Assembly: GCA_019459525.1 (NCBI GenBank)
Contig: JAIBEY010000009.1
Span: 1-62,990 of the forward strand
Origin: Prolixibacteraceae bacterium
GTDB lineage: Bacteria > Bacteroidota > Bacteroidia > Bacteroidales > Prolixibacteraceae
Direction: 5' to 3'
Length of the DNA: 62,990 nt
Part shown: piece after piece, positions 16,696 to 25,288 of the stretch
Layout: the number at the start of each line of letters is the position of its first letter
Position numbering within the stretch: position 1 is the first letter of the stretch
Translations under genes and position numbers: made by a program
Notes under the pieces: model-generated
The model's input: the letters and a program-made list of their open reading frames with translations, nothing else
Database searches by the model: none
What the model was told of the DNA's origin: nothing

Positions 16696-18534
16696 CTACT
16701 CCACAGTAACCGATTTTGCCAGGTTTCGGGGTTGATCCACATCGCAACCACGCAATACGGCAATGTAATACGAAAATAACTGTAGCGGAATGATTGCCAG
16801 CAAAGCTGAAACTGCCGGATGTGATTTTGGAATCTCGAACAGGTCGTTCACCATGTTCTTCAATCCGTCATCACCTTCGGTAACTACCGCAATAATATTT
16901 CCTTTCCGGGCTTTTACTTCCTGAATGTTACTCACGATTTTTTCGTAATAATGATCCTTGGCTGCTACCACGATTACCGGTAAGTTGTCGTCAACAAGGG
17001 CAATAGGCCCGTGTTTCATTTCGCCGGCAGCATAACCTTCGGCATGAATGTACGAAATTTCTTTTAGTTTAAGTGCGCCTTCCAAAGCAACCGGGAAAAG
17101 ATATCCCCGTCCGAGGTACAGGGCATTTATGGAATCTTTGTATTTGGCCGCAACTTCTTTAATGTGCGGATGCTTCACTAAAATAGACTTAACCTTTTCA
17201 GGGATTTCAGCCAGCTCTTTAATTAAATCGAGGTAAAGTGCTGCGGAAATTTGTCCTTTTTCTTTAGCCAGCTTCAGCGCTAAGAGTGTGATTACAGTAA
17301 CTTGGGCAGTAAATGCTTTGGTAGAGGCTACGCCAATTTCAACACCGGCATGGGTATAAACACCGGCATCGGTTTCGCGGGCAATGCTCGAACCAACCAC
17401 ATTGCAGATACCGAGAATAGTTGCACCTTTTTCTTTGGCCATGCGTAAGGCAGCCAGTGTATCGGCGGTTTCTCCACTTTGGCTAATGGCAATCACCACA
17501 TCGTCGCTGTTTAATATGGGGTTTCGGTAGCGAAATTCCGAGGCATATTCCACTTCAACCGGAATGCGGGCATATTCTTCAATCAGGTATTCGCCAACAA
17601 GGGCAGCATGCCACGAGGTTCCGCAACCGATAATAATAATTCGTCTGGCATTCAGTATTTTGGGGAATACATCGAGCAGGCCACCCAATACAATTTCTGA
17701 ATGATCGGGTGCAATTCGTCCCCTGAACGTATCTTCAATGGTTTTGGGTTGCTCAAAAATTTCTTTCAGCATAAAGTGCTCGAAATCTCCTTTTTCCAGA
17801 TCGCCAATCGTCATGTCAACTTTCGTGATTTTGAAAGCAACCGGATTGTTCTCGACGGTTTTCAGGGTAAGGCTGTCTTTGTTGATGATGGCCACATCGT
17901 GGTCATTCAGATAAATAACACTGTCGGTATAATTTACAATCGGGGTAGCATCAGAAGCAATAAAATATTCGCCACGGCCAATGCCAATCACCAGCGGACT
18001 TCCTTTTCGTGCTGCTATCAGTTGTGTTTTTTCATTTTTGCAGATAACCACAATGCCATAGGCTCCAACTACTTTCGAGAGTGCCAGCCTCACTGCAATT
18101 TCGGCATCAACATCCTCAGCATTGCGGTAAAAGTATTCGATTAGGTTTACTAAAACTTCGGTATCGGTATCTGATTGAAAAGTGTATCCTTTTTTCTGTA
18201 AATCCGATTTCAGTTCGGCGTAATTTTCAATGATTCCATTGTGAACCAATACAAAGTCGCCATTCATGGAGGTGTGAGGGTGTGCATTCCGGTCATTTGG
18301 TTCGCCGTGAGTGGCCCACCGGGTATGTCCAATCCCGACATGCCCGCTAACATCTTCGGTCGCCACATGCTTTTCAAGATCAGAAACGCGACCCTTGCAT
18401 TTGTAAACATGTAAGGATTCATTATAGATTGCAAGACCTGCCGAGTCGTAGCCACGGTATTCGAGCCGTTGAAGTCCTTGTATCAGAATAGGATAAACAT
18501 TTTTATCTCCAATATAACCTACAATTCCACACAT
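16696..18534 (-). CDS. glmS: Glutamine-fructose-6-phosphate aminotransferase (isomerizing)
   Basis: Makes glucosamine-6-phosphate from fructose-6-phosphate and glutamine, the entry to cell-wall and lipid A amino sugars. It is 612 residues, full length. The N-terminal class II amidotransferase begins with Cys2 in MCGIVGYIG and contains HTRWATHGEPN and HNGIIENY. Two SIS sugar-isomerase domains follow (GCGTSWHAALVGEYLIE, ISQSGETADTLAAL, STKAFTAQV), and the C-terminus ends in DQPRNLAKSVTVE, which forms the family's C-tail loop. A consensus -7 box lies just upstream. The neighbours DUF4270 and glycogen synthase are a common Bacteroidota arrangement. Confidence 0.97.
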   Translation of the reverse strand: MCGIVGYIGDKNVYPILIQGLQRLEYRGYDSAGLAIYNESLHVYKCKGRVSDLEKHVATEDVSGHVGIGHTRWATHGEPNDRNAHPHTSMNGDFVLVHNGIIENYAELKSDLQKKGYTFQSDTDTEVLVNLIEYFYRNAEDVDAEIAVRLALSKVVGAYGIVVICKNEKTQLIAARKGSPLVIGIGRGEYFIASDATPIVNYTDSVIYLNDHDVAIINKDSLTLKTVENNPVAFKITKVDMTIGDLEKGDFEHFMLKEIFEQPKTIEDTFRGRIAPDHSEIVLGGLLDVFPKILNARRIIIIGCGTSWHAALVGEYLIEEYARIPVEVEYASEFRYRNPILNSDDVVIAISQSGETADTLAALRMAKEKGATILGICNVVGSSIARETDAGVYTHAGVEIGVASTKAFTAQVTVITLLALKLAKEKGQISAALYLDLIKELAEIPEKVKSILVKHPHIKEVAAKYKDSINALYLGRGYLFPVALEGALKLKEISYIHAEGYAAGEMKHGPIALVDDNLPVIVVAAKDHYYEKIVSNIQEVKARKGNIIAVVTEGDDGLKNMVNDLFEIPKSHPAVSALLAIIPLQLFSYYIAVLRGCDVDQPRNLAKSVTVE

Positions 18535-18560
18535 ACGATCTTTTTTAGAGGTTTGACTTT

Positions 18561-18568
18561 CAAATTTA
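18561..18568 (-). promoter_or_regulatory. -7 promoter box of glmS
   Basis: TAAATTTG on the minus strand is a full match to the Bacteroidota TAnnTTTG element, 26 nt before the glmS ATG. No good -33 TTG is present at the expected spacing. Confidence 0.5.
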
Positions 18569-18651
18569 GCTATTCACAAACAGAGAAATTACTCAAGATT
18601 TGCAGCACCAACCTTACTAAGTTCTATAAAATATTTACTGTCGTATTTTTT

Positions 18652-18736
18652 ACCCCAAACCCCTGAAGGGGCTTATGCTGTGAATATCACAACCGATTAT
18701 CAATGCGCTAAGTCCCCTTTAGGGGATTTAGGGGTT
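18652..18736. repeat. Intergenic palindromic element of CCCCTAAA type
   Basis: An imperfect long inverted repeat. The left end has CCCCAAACCCC followed by the mini-hairpin CCCCTGAAGGGG (18660-18671). The right end has TCCCCTTTAGGGGA (18713-18726) followed by TTTAGGGG. The two ends are roughly complementary and enclose about 40 nt. It lies 118 nt upstream of glmS and 104 nt beyond the end of the DUF4270 gene in a 305-nt gap that otherwise holds only the glmS promoter. It looks like a dispersed REP-like element, but only one copy is in the window. Confidence 0.5.
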
Positions 18737-18839
18737 GACAAAAAATGGAATACGGCATTATTTCATTCTCATTACTTAAATACTTTTGCTTGTCGGCATT
18801 TTTTACGTTTCCCTGTCTGAGATTATCGCAAATGGGGGA

Positions 18840-20177
18840 TTATTTTAGTTTGGAATACGTTATTTCAAGCCGGACTCCAGTCTTGCTGGTGGCTCCTTTT
18901 AAAACCGTTCTCCGGAATGTTGCACTCCTGAATGCAGTTGCCAGGTAGAACCCATGATTTTCCTTTTTCCCTTCAATTACTTCCTGCATGTGTTTGGCTA
19001 TGTTAAACCGGTAGGTTTTGTCGGTTTTGTTGTAAAAACCTCCGTAATAGACCGAAGAGAAAGCAACATCTGAAGGAAGGTATTCTTTTCCGTCCTTATC
19101 AATGGCGGTTAAAACCAATTGTTCAGGAGAAATATATTTCGCGGTGTCGGAAACAATCGTATCAATCTGGAAAATAAGTTCGGCCTGGTTAATAGCAAAA
19201 TTGGTTGAATCGCTCCATGTTCCCAGATTTGGAATCATTATTTTGGTTCTTAATCCACCGGTGGTTTGCAAATAAATTAAGCTATCCATATTTTCCTCTT
19301 TGTCGAGGTTAGCAGCAAAATCTGTTGTTGAGTAGTCGTGAACAAAACGGCTGACCCGTGCTGCATTTTCGTTAATGTTGTAGTTGTAAAACAATGAATC
19401 TTTTTCGCTGTTGTGGTAATGCATTACCATGCGCGACCCGGTGGCGAGGGTATAAATTTTCATAATGGATCCACCTTGATTCAAATCGCCTGCTTCAATG
19501 TATAAGCCTTTAAAATATTGTAAAAACTTGTCGTTATCCGACCAGGTAAGCGAATCGGCAGCCATCAGTTTTTCAATCAGTTTTTGATCCAGTTTTATAG
19601 CTATTTCCTGAATAACAGTGTCTTTAGGATCTTTTTTTGTCGATCCGTAGTTGTTTGTTAATGAGTCGAGTTTGAATTTGGGAACGTAATCAAAATCGGC
19701 AAGTACTTCACCTTTTGCCAAGCTCTTCAGGTTAATATCCTGATAATATTTTTGGTCGATATCCAGATCCGAAGCCAATTCATAAATCTTCAGCTTTTGC
19801 GGGGTTAAGGTATCTCCATAAACTTCGTTATACAGCAGATAAAGAACCAGTGAGTCGATTTGTGCATTTTTTGAGAAATCAGGATATCCGGTTAAACGAA
19901 ACTGGCAGGCAAAATCGGCAGTTGTCTTGCCAAAAACCGGATCGTTAAATGTTCCGAGTAAATTGTATCCGGGTTCGTCTGTTCTTTGTTTTTCGTCGGT
20001 CTTGTTATACGCTTTTATCGTTGCTTTTTCAACAACCTTTCCAACGCGAACCAAATCTCCGGTAGGTAACAATCCAAGACCAACACTGCTTAGTTCGTCT
20101 GTACAACTCCAAAAGGTAATTACTATAAATGCAAATCCGAATACGAATTTGTAAATTGTTGCATGTTGTTTTTTCAC
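18840..20177 (-). CDS. DUF4270 family lipoprotein
   Basis: Bacteroidota-specific lipoprotein of about 445 residues. I chose a GTG start at 20177, which gives a compact lipoprotein signal (KKQHATIYKF, a hydrophobic run, Cys25 in FWSC). In-frame ATGs at 20246, 20237 and 20228 would place a long basic tail before the signal and overlap the upstream gene. After the Cys come TDELSSVGLGLLP and then a beta-rich body with the DUF4270 pattern (GTFNDPVFGKTTADF, IDSLVLYLLY). The function of the family is unknown; the adjacent glycogen synthase-like gene and glmS are usual neighbours. It sits 34 nt after the synthase and shares its promoter. Confidence 0.8.
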   Translation of the reverse strand: MKKQHATIYKFVFGFAFIVITFWSCTDELSSVGLGLLPTGDLVRVGKVVEKATIKAYNKTDEKQRTDEPGYNLLGTFNDPVFGKTTADFACQFRLTGYPDFSKNAQIDSLVLYLLYNEVYGDTLTPQKLKIYELASDLDIDQKYYQDINLKSLAKGEVLADFDYVPKFKLDSLTNNYGSTKKDPKDTVIQEIAIKLDQKLIEKLMAADSLTWSDNDKFLQYFKGLYIEAGDLNQGGSIMKIYTLATGSRMVMHYHNSEKDSLFYNYNINENAARVSRFVHDYSTTDFAANLDKEENMDSLIYLQTTGGLRTKIMIPNLGTWSDSTNFAINQAELIFQIDTIVSDTAKYISPEQLVLTAIDKDGKEYLPSDVAFSSVYYGGFYNKTDKTYRFNIAKHMQEVIEGKKENHGFYLATAFRSATFRRTVLKGATSKTGVRLEITYSKLK

Positions 20178-20211
20178 CAATAAATGTTTTAAATTGTTTA
20201 ACCTAACTGTC

Positions 20212-21015
20212 TTACAAAATTTTGTCATACAGGTCATTGTAAGCATCAATATAGGTGTTTTCAGGTTGGTAATCTAAAAATAATTTTCCTGACGTTTGGA
20301 TATATTCTGTTATTTCACTGTTAATTTTCGGGCTTCCCTGAATGACTGCATCGGAGTATTGAACCGCAAGTTTACTTACGTTTACATAGCTTGGATCATC
20401 AACAACATCAACATCTTCGTTCTCGATTTTACCCATCTTCAATTTATTGATGAAGGTGGAATCCAATGGTTTCTTAAAATCATCGTGATAAACCGAATAA
20501 ACTACTTTTGAGTTTACAAACAAGGGATCGTCGTTGTAGGCTTTCTTAATGTATAAAGGTACAAGAGAAGTTAACCAGCCGTGACAATGAATTAGATCTG
20601 GCGCCCAGCGTAACTTGATTACCGTTTCCAGAACTCCCCGGGCGAAAAAGATGGCTCGTTCATCGTTGTCGGCGAATTCGTTTCCTTTCGGATCTTTTAA
20701 TACATGCTTTCGCTGAAAATAATCTTCATTATCGATAAAATAAACCTGCATTCGTGCCGATTGGATTGAGGCTACCTTAATGATTAACGGATGGTCTGTA
20801 TCATCAATAATTAAGTTCATCCCCGATAAGCGTATCACCTCATGTAATTGATTTCTACGTTCATTCACACAACCATACCTTGGCATAAAAGTCCGGATTT
20901 CCTTTCCTCTCTCCTGAATTCCCTGTGGCAGGAACCTGGATTTTTTCGACATTTCTGTCTCCGGAAGATAAGGGGTAATTTCTGAAGAAATAAATAAGAC
21001 TTTTTTCTTTTCCAT
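20212..21015 (-). CDS. Single-domain glycogen/starch synthase (GT5 N-terminal domain only)
   Basis: 267 residues that match the N-terminal GT5 domain: KKVLFISSEITPYLPETEMS with the family opening, FMPRYG, DNDERAIFFARGVLETV and the WAPDLIHCHGWLTSLVPLYIKK stretch. The second GT-B Rossmann domain, which carries the nucleotide-sugar E-x7-E site, is missing; full enzymes have about 480 residues. The ADP-glucose-binding Lys motif KTGGL near the N-terminus is also replaced (ETEMSKKSRF). The protein therefore probably cannot synthesise glycogen alone. The short form is common in Bacteroidota, so it is not likely a recent deletion. It may bind a glucan or act with a partner. Confidence 0.85.
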   Translation of the reverse strand: MEKKKVLFISSEITPYLPETEMSKKSRFLPQGIQERGKEIRTFMPRYGCVNERRNQLHEVIRLSGMNLIIDDTDHPLIIKVASIQSARMQVYFIDNEDYFQRKHVLKDPKGNEFADNDERAIFFARGVLETVIKLRWAPDLIHCHGWLTSLVPLYIKKAYNDDPLFVNSKVVYSVYHDDFKKPLDSTFINKLKMGKIENEDVDVVDDPSYVNVSKLAVQYSDAVIQGSPKINSEITEYIQTSGKLFLDYQPENTYIDAYNDLYDKIL

Positions 21016-21039
21016 TTATATCGCCTGAGTTTAATTGTG

Positions 21040-21069
21040 CAAAATTAGTAAAATATCGGCAATATTCAA
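21040..21069 (-). promoter_or_regulatory. Promoter of the glycogen synthase-DUF4270 operon
   Basis: Minus-strand TTG (21069-21067), a 19-bp spacer and TAATTTTG (21047-21040): a full match to the Bacteroidota primary-sigma promoter, 24 nt before the start codon. Confidence 0.7.
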
Positions 21070-21292
21070 TTCCAGTCGGTTACAGTGGTCTTAAAAAACC
21101 TTAAGAAGCGTGTATATAGTGTTAAATATATTAAATGTCTTCAGCTAACTTTAATCAGATTAAAATACTGAAATACTGCATTTTCTGTACAGAACAGGCC
21201 AGCTAAACATTAAACTTTATATTTTCAGGGCGAAACGGCATACTATCGTGTTGAATTATTTATTTACTTTGCACCCTCATTTTTAATCCAAA

Positions 21293-22135
21293 ATGCAGGT
21301 AGTAAAGCACATAAACGATCTTCAGACAATACTTGACGGCAAAAGAGAGGAAGGATTGAGTATCGGTTTTGTTCCAACCATGGGGGCATTGCATAATGGA
21401 CATCTTTCTTTGGTGGAACAGGCCGGACAGCAAACCGGATTTGTTGTTGTCAGTATTTTTGTAAACCCCACCCAGTTTAACGACAAAGGTGATTTAGAAC
21501 GGTACCCGCGCGATTTGCAGAAAGATGTTGACTTATTGACTTCTACCTGCTGCCAGTTGGTTTTTGCCCCCGAATCGGATGAAATTTATCCGGAACCCGA
21601 TACCCGGCAATTTAATTTTGGCACACTCGAACAGGTGATGGAAGGCAAATTCAGGCCCGGACATTTTAACGGAGTAGCCCAGGTGGTAAGCCGTTTATTC
21701 GACCTTGTACAACCCGATAAAGCCTTTTTCGGGCAGAAGGATTTTCAGCAACTGGCTATAATTAACGAGATGGTTAGGAAATTAAAACTTCCGGTAGAGA
21801 TCATCGCTTGCCCGATAATCCGGGAATCAGATGGTTTGGCCATGAGCTCCCGTAATATGTTGCTCTCACCCGAACAACGAAAAAATGCGGTACATATTTC
21901 GGCTACTTTATTTGAGGCCGCAAACAAAATTTCCGGATCGTCCGTAGAAGAACTTTGTAAATGGGTTACGAACCGTATTAACGAAAACGAGTATCTGGAT
22001 ACTGAATACTTTGAAATTGTTGATTCGGTCACGCTTTTGCCAGTTAATAGCTGGGACGAGCCTTGCGTAAAAGTGGGTTGCATTGCCGTCCATTGTGGAA
22101 AAATCAGGTTAATTGATAATATTGAATTCAAGTAA
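21293..22135 (+). CDS. panC: Pantothenate synthetase
   Basis: Condenses pantoate and beta-alanine with ATP in the cytoplasm. It has 280 residues and all family signatures: [13 protein letters not shown] with the HIGH-like motif near residue 28, [18 protein letters not shown] near 149 and MSSRN near 185 (the KMSKS-like loop). panD follows 10 nt downstream, so the two genes for beta-alanine and pantothenate form an operon. A weak -7 box (TTACTTTG, 21264-21271) lies 21 nt before the ATG, and the gene is divergent from the glycogen synthase gene. Confidence 0.96.
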   Translation: MQVVKHINDLQTILDGKREEGLSIGFVPTMGALHNGHLSLVEQAGQQTGFVVVSIFVNPTQFNDKGDLERYPRDLQKDVDLLTSTCCQLVFAPESDEIYPEPDTRQFNFGTLEQVMEGKFRPGHFNGVAQVVSRLFDLVQPDKAFFGQKDFQQLAIINEMVRKLKLPVEIIACPIIRESDGLAMSSRNMLLSPEQRKNAVHISATLFEAANKISGSSVEELCKWVTNRINENEYLDTEYFEIVDSVTLLPVNSWDEPCVKVGCIAVHCGKIRLIDNIEFK

Positions 22136-22145
22136 AATCGATATC

Positions 22146-22496
22146 ATGATCATAGAAGTTTGCAAATCGAAAATACATAAAGTTACTGTTACCGAAGCCA
22201 ACTTACAGTATGTAGGTAGCATTACCATTGATCAGGATTTGATGGATGCTGCTAACCTGCTCGAAAATGAAAAGGTTCAGGTTGTAAACATCAACAATGG
22301 CGAGCGCCTTGAAACCTATGTGATAAAGGGCGAACGGGGCTCAGGAATTATCTGCCTGAATGGCCCTGCCGCACGTAAAGTTGCCGTAGGCGATGTGGTT
22401 ATTATTATTTCGTATGCTCAAATAGATTTTGAAGAAGCTAAAACATTTAAGCCTTGGTTAGTCTTTCCGGATACCGAAACCAACAAGCTGATTTGA
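22146..22496 (+). CDS. panD: Aspartate 1-decarboxylase proenzyme
   Basis: Makes beta-alanine for PanC. The proenzyme cuts itself between Gly and Ser to form a pyruvoyl group; the site GS is visible in [10 protein letters not shown] at residues 24-25. Other signatures are the catalytic Lys9 in [11 protein letters not shown], the [15 protein letters not shown] stretch and LNGPAARK. With the ATG at 22146 the protein has 116 residues, the usual length; an in-frame ATG at 22113 lies inside panC and gives an extra tail, so it is rejected. A strong terminator follows. Confidence 0.96.
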   Translation: MIIEVCKSKIHKVTVTEANLQYVGSITIDQDLMDAANLLENEKVQVVNINNGERLETYVIKGERGSGIICLNGPAARKVAVGDVVIIISYAQIDFEEAKTFKPWLVFPDTETNKLI

Positions 22497-22520
22497 TTTT
22501 ATTCAGAAAAAGATAAGATT

Positions 22521-22552
22521 AAACCTCATTGCTTCGGTTCGCAATGAGGTTT
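22521..22552 (+). terminator. Terminator of the panC-panD operon
   Basis: Perfect 12-bp stem (AAACCTCATTGC, 22521-22532, with its complement at 22541-22552) around an 8-nt TTCG-containing loop, followed by TGTTATTTTTG. Confidence 0.85.
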
Positions 22553-22555
22553 TGT

Positions 22556-22563
22556 TATTTTTG
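22556..22563 (+). promoter_or_regulatory. -7 promoter box of the heptose adenylyltransferase gene
   Basis: TATTTTTG matches TAnnTTTG exactly and begins 4 nt after the panD terminator stem, 18 nt before the ATG. Termination and re-initiation are thus packed into about 45 bp. No clear -33 element. Confidence 0.5.
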
Positions 22564-22580
22564 CAGAAATTTTTTCAAGA

Positions 22581-23093
22581 ATGGACACTTCAGAGATTAT
22601 TCAATCTAAAATATTCGAAAATGCGCAGAACTTTAAACCTGTTCTGGATCAATGGCGAGCGGCCGGGTTTACTGTAGTATTTACCAACGGTTGCTTTGAT
22701 CTGGTCCATCGCGGACACATCGATTCGCTTGCCAAAGCAGCCGAACTGGGCGACCGCCTTATTGTTGGATTAAACTCTGATACCTCCGTTACCTTGTTGA
22801 AAGGAATTAGCCGCCCTTTAATTGACCAGCAATCGCGCACCATATTATTGGCATCGCTGTTGATGGTAGATGCTGTGATTATTTTTGATGAAGAAACTCC
22901 CTACGAACTAATTAAGGCGATTAAGCCGGATATTTTGGCCAAAGGAAGTGAATATGAGCTTGAAGAAATTGCAGGATACGACATTGTTTTAGCTAATGGC
23001 GGGCGTGTTGAACGAATTGAGCTTACTGAAGGATTTTCTACTACCGACATTATTCATAAGATCAAGACTAACCTGATGTACTATACCGATTAA
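22581..23093 (+). CDS. rfaE2: D-glycero-beta-D-manno-heptose 1-phosphate adenylyltransferase
   Basis: Nucleotidyltransferase of the RfaE/HldE C-terminal type: it activates heptose-1-phosphate with ATP for LPS core synthesis. The 170-residue single-domain form is typical where kinase and transferase are separate. Signatures are TNGCFDLVHRGHIDSL near residue 35 (the HxGH motif), GLNSDTSVTLLKG and RPLIDQQSRTILLASL. The ending GFSTTDIIHKI is also conserved. The heptosyltransferase-like GT9 at 30975-31958 could use the product. Other heptose genes are not in the window. Confidence 0.93.
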   Translation: MDTSEIIQSKIFENAQNFKPVLDQWRAAGFTVVFTNGCFDLVHRGHIDSLAKAAELGDRLIVGLNSDTSVTLLKGISRPLIDQQSRTILLASLLMVDAVIIFDEETPYELIKAIKPDILAKGSEYELEEIAGYDIVLANGGRVERIELTEGFSTTDIIHKIKTNLMYYTD

Positions 23094-23155
23094 GGTTAAT
23101 CGACCATTCGCCCGGATTGAGGGAAACAGCATTCTGAAACCTAATACACCATCAG

Positions 23156-24526
23156 ATGGCCAAAGTTAAAACCAGTTTTTTCTGTCAGAATTGCGGCGCA
23201 CAATCACCCAAATGGGTTGGTAAGTGTAGTTCGTGTGGTGAGTGGAATTCGTTTGTGGAAGAAATTGTAGAGCGTGAAAGCAGCGCTGTTACTTCTTTTT
23301 TGACCGGTACGGGCAATCAACCCAAACTGTTGCACGAGGTTTCGTCGGAAAATACCGAACGCATTGATACCTGCAACCAGGAGTTAAACCGGGTTTTGGG
23401 TGGTGGACTTGTTCCAGGATCAATGGTGCTGATTGGGGGTGAACCCGGCATTGGCAAATCAACGCTGGTCTTACAGCTTGCTTTGGATCTGAAAAGCAAA
23501 AAAATCTTGTACGTTTCAGGTGAAGAGAGTATTCAGCAAATTAAAATACGGGCGCAACGTCTCCAGAAAGAAAACCAGAATTGTTACTTCCTGAGCGAAA
23601 CCTCACTCGAACATATTCTCGGACAAAGCAAACAAGTCGCTCCTGAATTACTGATTATCGACTCTATCCAAACCGTTTCAACCGAGTCAATCGAATCATC
23701 ACCAGGTTCGGTAGGGCAAATTCGCGAGTGTACCAATGGTATTCTGAAGTATGCCAAAGAAAACAATGTGCCGGTAATTTTAATTGGACACATTACCAAA
23801 GAAGGTAGCCTTGCTGGCCCTAAGGTGCTGGAACACATTGTTGATACGGTACTTCAGTTCGAAGGTGAAAACCAGTATATGTATCGAATTTTACGCGCCA
23901 TCAAAAACCGTTTTGGCTCCACTTCCGAACTGGGTATTTTCGAGATGGGAAATTCGGGTTTACGCGAGGTTTCCAATCCGTCGGAACTATTAATTAACAG
24001 GGCGCACGAGGGCCTGAGTGGTACCGCAATTTCTGCCGCTATCGAAGGTATCCGTCCGCTACTGATTGAAATACAGGCATTGGTAAGTACCGCCGCTTAT
24101 GGTACACCTCAGCGGTCGTCAACCGGATTCGATTTGCGCCGGCTCAACATGTTGCTGGCAGTGCTCGAAAAACGGGCCGGTTTTAAACTGGCAACCAAAG
24201 ATGTATTTTTGAATATTGCCGGTGGTATCAAAGTTGACGACCCTGCTATTGATTTAACTGTGATTACAGCGATCCTGTCTTCCAATTTCGATTTACCGAT
24301 CAGGAAGAATGTTTGTTTTGCTGGTGAAATCGGGCTTTCCGGAGAAATTCGGTCGGTTAACCGGCTTGAACAGCGTATTGCTGAAGCTGAGAAATTAGGC
24401 TTCGACAGCATTTTTGTTCCCAAAGCCGGAAAAGGAATCAACCTGCAAAAATTTACAATTGAAATACTTCAGTTCGATCGGGTTGACGAGTTTTTCAGGC
24501 ATGTTTTCCGCAAAGAATCGCGATAA
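23156..24526 (+). CDS. radA: DNA repair protein RadA
   Basis: RecA-like helicase that drives branch migration in recombination. The 456 residues show the three family parts: an N-terminal C4 zinc finger (CQNCG ... CSSCGEW), a RecA core with Walker A GGEPGIGKSTL near residue 93, Walker B LLIIDSIQT and the RadA-specific KNRFGSTSELG near 250, and a C-terminal Lon-like domain (about 300-456) that includes GEIGLSGEIRSV. Full length with no oddities. It follows the heptose gene by 62 nt on the same strand and ends at a terminator shared with efp. Confidence 0.97.
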   Translation: MAKVKTSFFCQNCGAQSPKWVGKCSSCGEWNSFVEEIVERESSAVTSFLTGTGNQPKLLHEVSSENTERIDTCNQELNRVLGGGLVPGSMVLIGGEPGIGKSTLVLQLALDLKSKKILYVSGEESIQQIKIRAQRLQKENQNCYFLSETSLEHILGQSKQVAPELLIIDSIQTVSTESIESSPGSVGQIRECTNGILKYAKENNVPVILIGHITKEGSLAGPKVLEHIVDTVLQFEGENQYMYRILRAIKNRFGSTSELGIFEMGNSGLREVSNPSELLINRAHEGLSGTAISAAIEGIRPLLIEIQALVSTAAYGTPQRSSTGFDLRRLNMLLAVLEKRAGFKLATKDVFLNIAGGIKVDDPAIDLTVITAILSSNFDLPIRKNVCFAGEIGLSGEIRSVNRLEQRIAEAEKLGFDSIFVPKAGKGINLQKFTIEILQFDRVDEFFRHVFRKESR

Positions 24527-24568
24527 GGCCGCAGAATATTAGCTTTACGGCGACTTTATGGCAAAAAA

Positions 24569-24592
24569 AAATGGCCCTGTTACAGGCCATTT
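24569..24592. terminator. Bidirectional terminator between radA and efp
   Basis: Stem AAATGGCC (24569-24576) with GGCCATTT (24585-24592) and a short loop that can extend by CTG/CAG pairing. It is preceded by eight or more A residues, which serve as the T-run for efp on the minus strand. Confidence 0.7.
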
Positions 24593-24613
24593 CCAGGATC
24601 TTACTCCAACAAT

Positions 24614-25186
24614 TTATTTCTTAACACGTTCGTAATACGAACGGTCGCGGGTATCAATTTTAAGCAAATCGCCTTCGTTGATAAACATCGGAACCATAAT
24701 TTCAGCTCCGGTTTCAAGTGTTGAAGGTTTAAGTGCATTTGAACTGGCGGTATTTCCTTTTTCGCCTGCCATGGTTGAGGTAACCATCAATTCAACAAAT
24801 GGAGGTAAATCAACTGTAAGCGGGGTTTCCGTTTCGGCATGTACGTTTATTTCAACAATCTGTCCTTCTTTCATCAGGTCAGCATTATCAATCAAATCAG
24901 CATTAATCGAAATCTGTTCAAAAGTTTCGGCATGCATAAAATTAAAACCGGTTTCGTCCTGGTACAAATACTGGTATGGACGACGCTCAACTCTAACTAC
25001 ATCAATTCGTACTCCCGAACTAAAAGTGTTTTCAATGGTTCTGCCTGTTTTAAGGTTCTTGAGTTTCGTTCTTACGAAAGCCGGTCCCTTGCCTGGTTTA
25101 ACGTGCTGGAACGATACAATTTGGAACAACTGTTCGTTAAATTCAATTGTCAATCCGTTTTTAATATCTGCAGTAGTAATTGCCAT
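24614..25186 (-). CDS. efp: Translation elongation factor P
   Basis: EF-P relieves ribosomes stalled at polyproline. It has 190 residues and three OB-like domains: an N-terminal KOW-like part (about 1-64) with Lys33 at the tip of the loop [10 protein letters not shown], an OB domain with FMHAETFEQ, and a C-terminal domain with [30 protein letters not shown] and the end [13 protein letters not shown]. The Lys33 loop is the place that is modified in many bacteria. No EpmA/EpmB or EarP gene is seen here, so the modification, if any, is unknown. It has its own promoter at 25219-25246. Confidence 0.95.
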   Translation of the reverse strand: MAITTADIKNGLTIEFNEQLFQIVSFQHVKPGKGPAFVRTKLKNLKTGRTIENTFSSGVRIDVVRVERRPYQYLYQDETGFNFMHAETFEQISINADLIDNADLMKEGQIVEINVHAETETPLTVDLPPFVELMVTSTMAGEKGNTASSNALKPSTLETGAEIMVPMFINEGDLLKIDTRDRSYYERVKK

Positions 25187-25218
25187 ATAAAATGTTTAGA
25201 ATATTTTCAAATCGGGTG

Positions 25219-25246
25219 CAAAAATAAAGAAATATTGCTGAATCAA
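25219..25246 (-). promoter_or_regulatory. Promoter of efp
   Basis: Minus-strand TTG (25246-25244), a 17-bp spacer and TATTTTTG (25226-25219). The -7 box is a full match to TAnnTTTG and lies 33 nt before the efp ATG; the spacer is slightly short. Confidence 0.55.
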
Positions 25247-25288
25247 AATTTTTCGCCTATTTTTTTCAAACATTTCACTATCAACTTA

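Noticed and set aside
18535-18839. Possible glmS ribozyme or riboswitch in the glmS leader
   Set aside because: The leader between the -7 box (18561-18568) and the ATG is only about 20 nt, too short for a glmS ribozyme, and no conserved core is seen.
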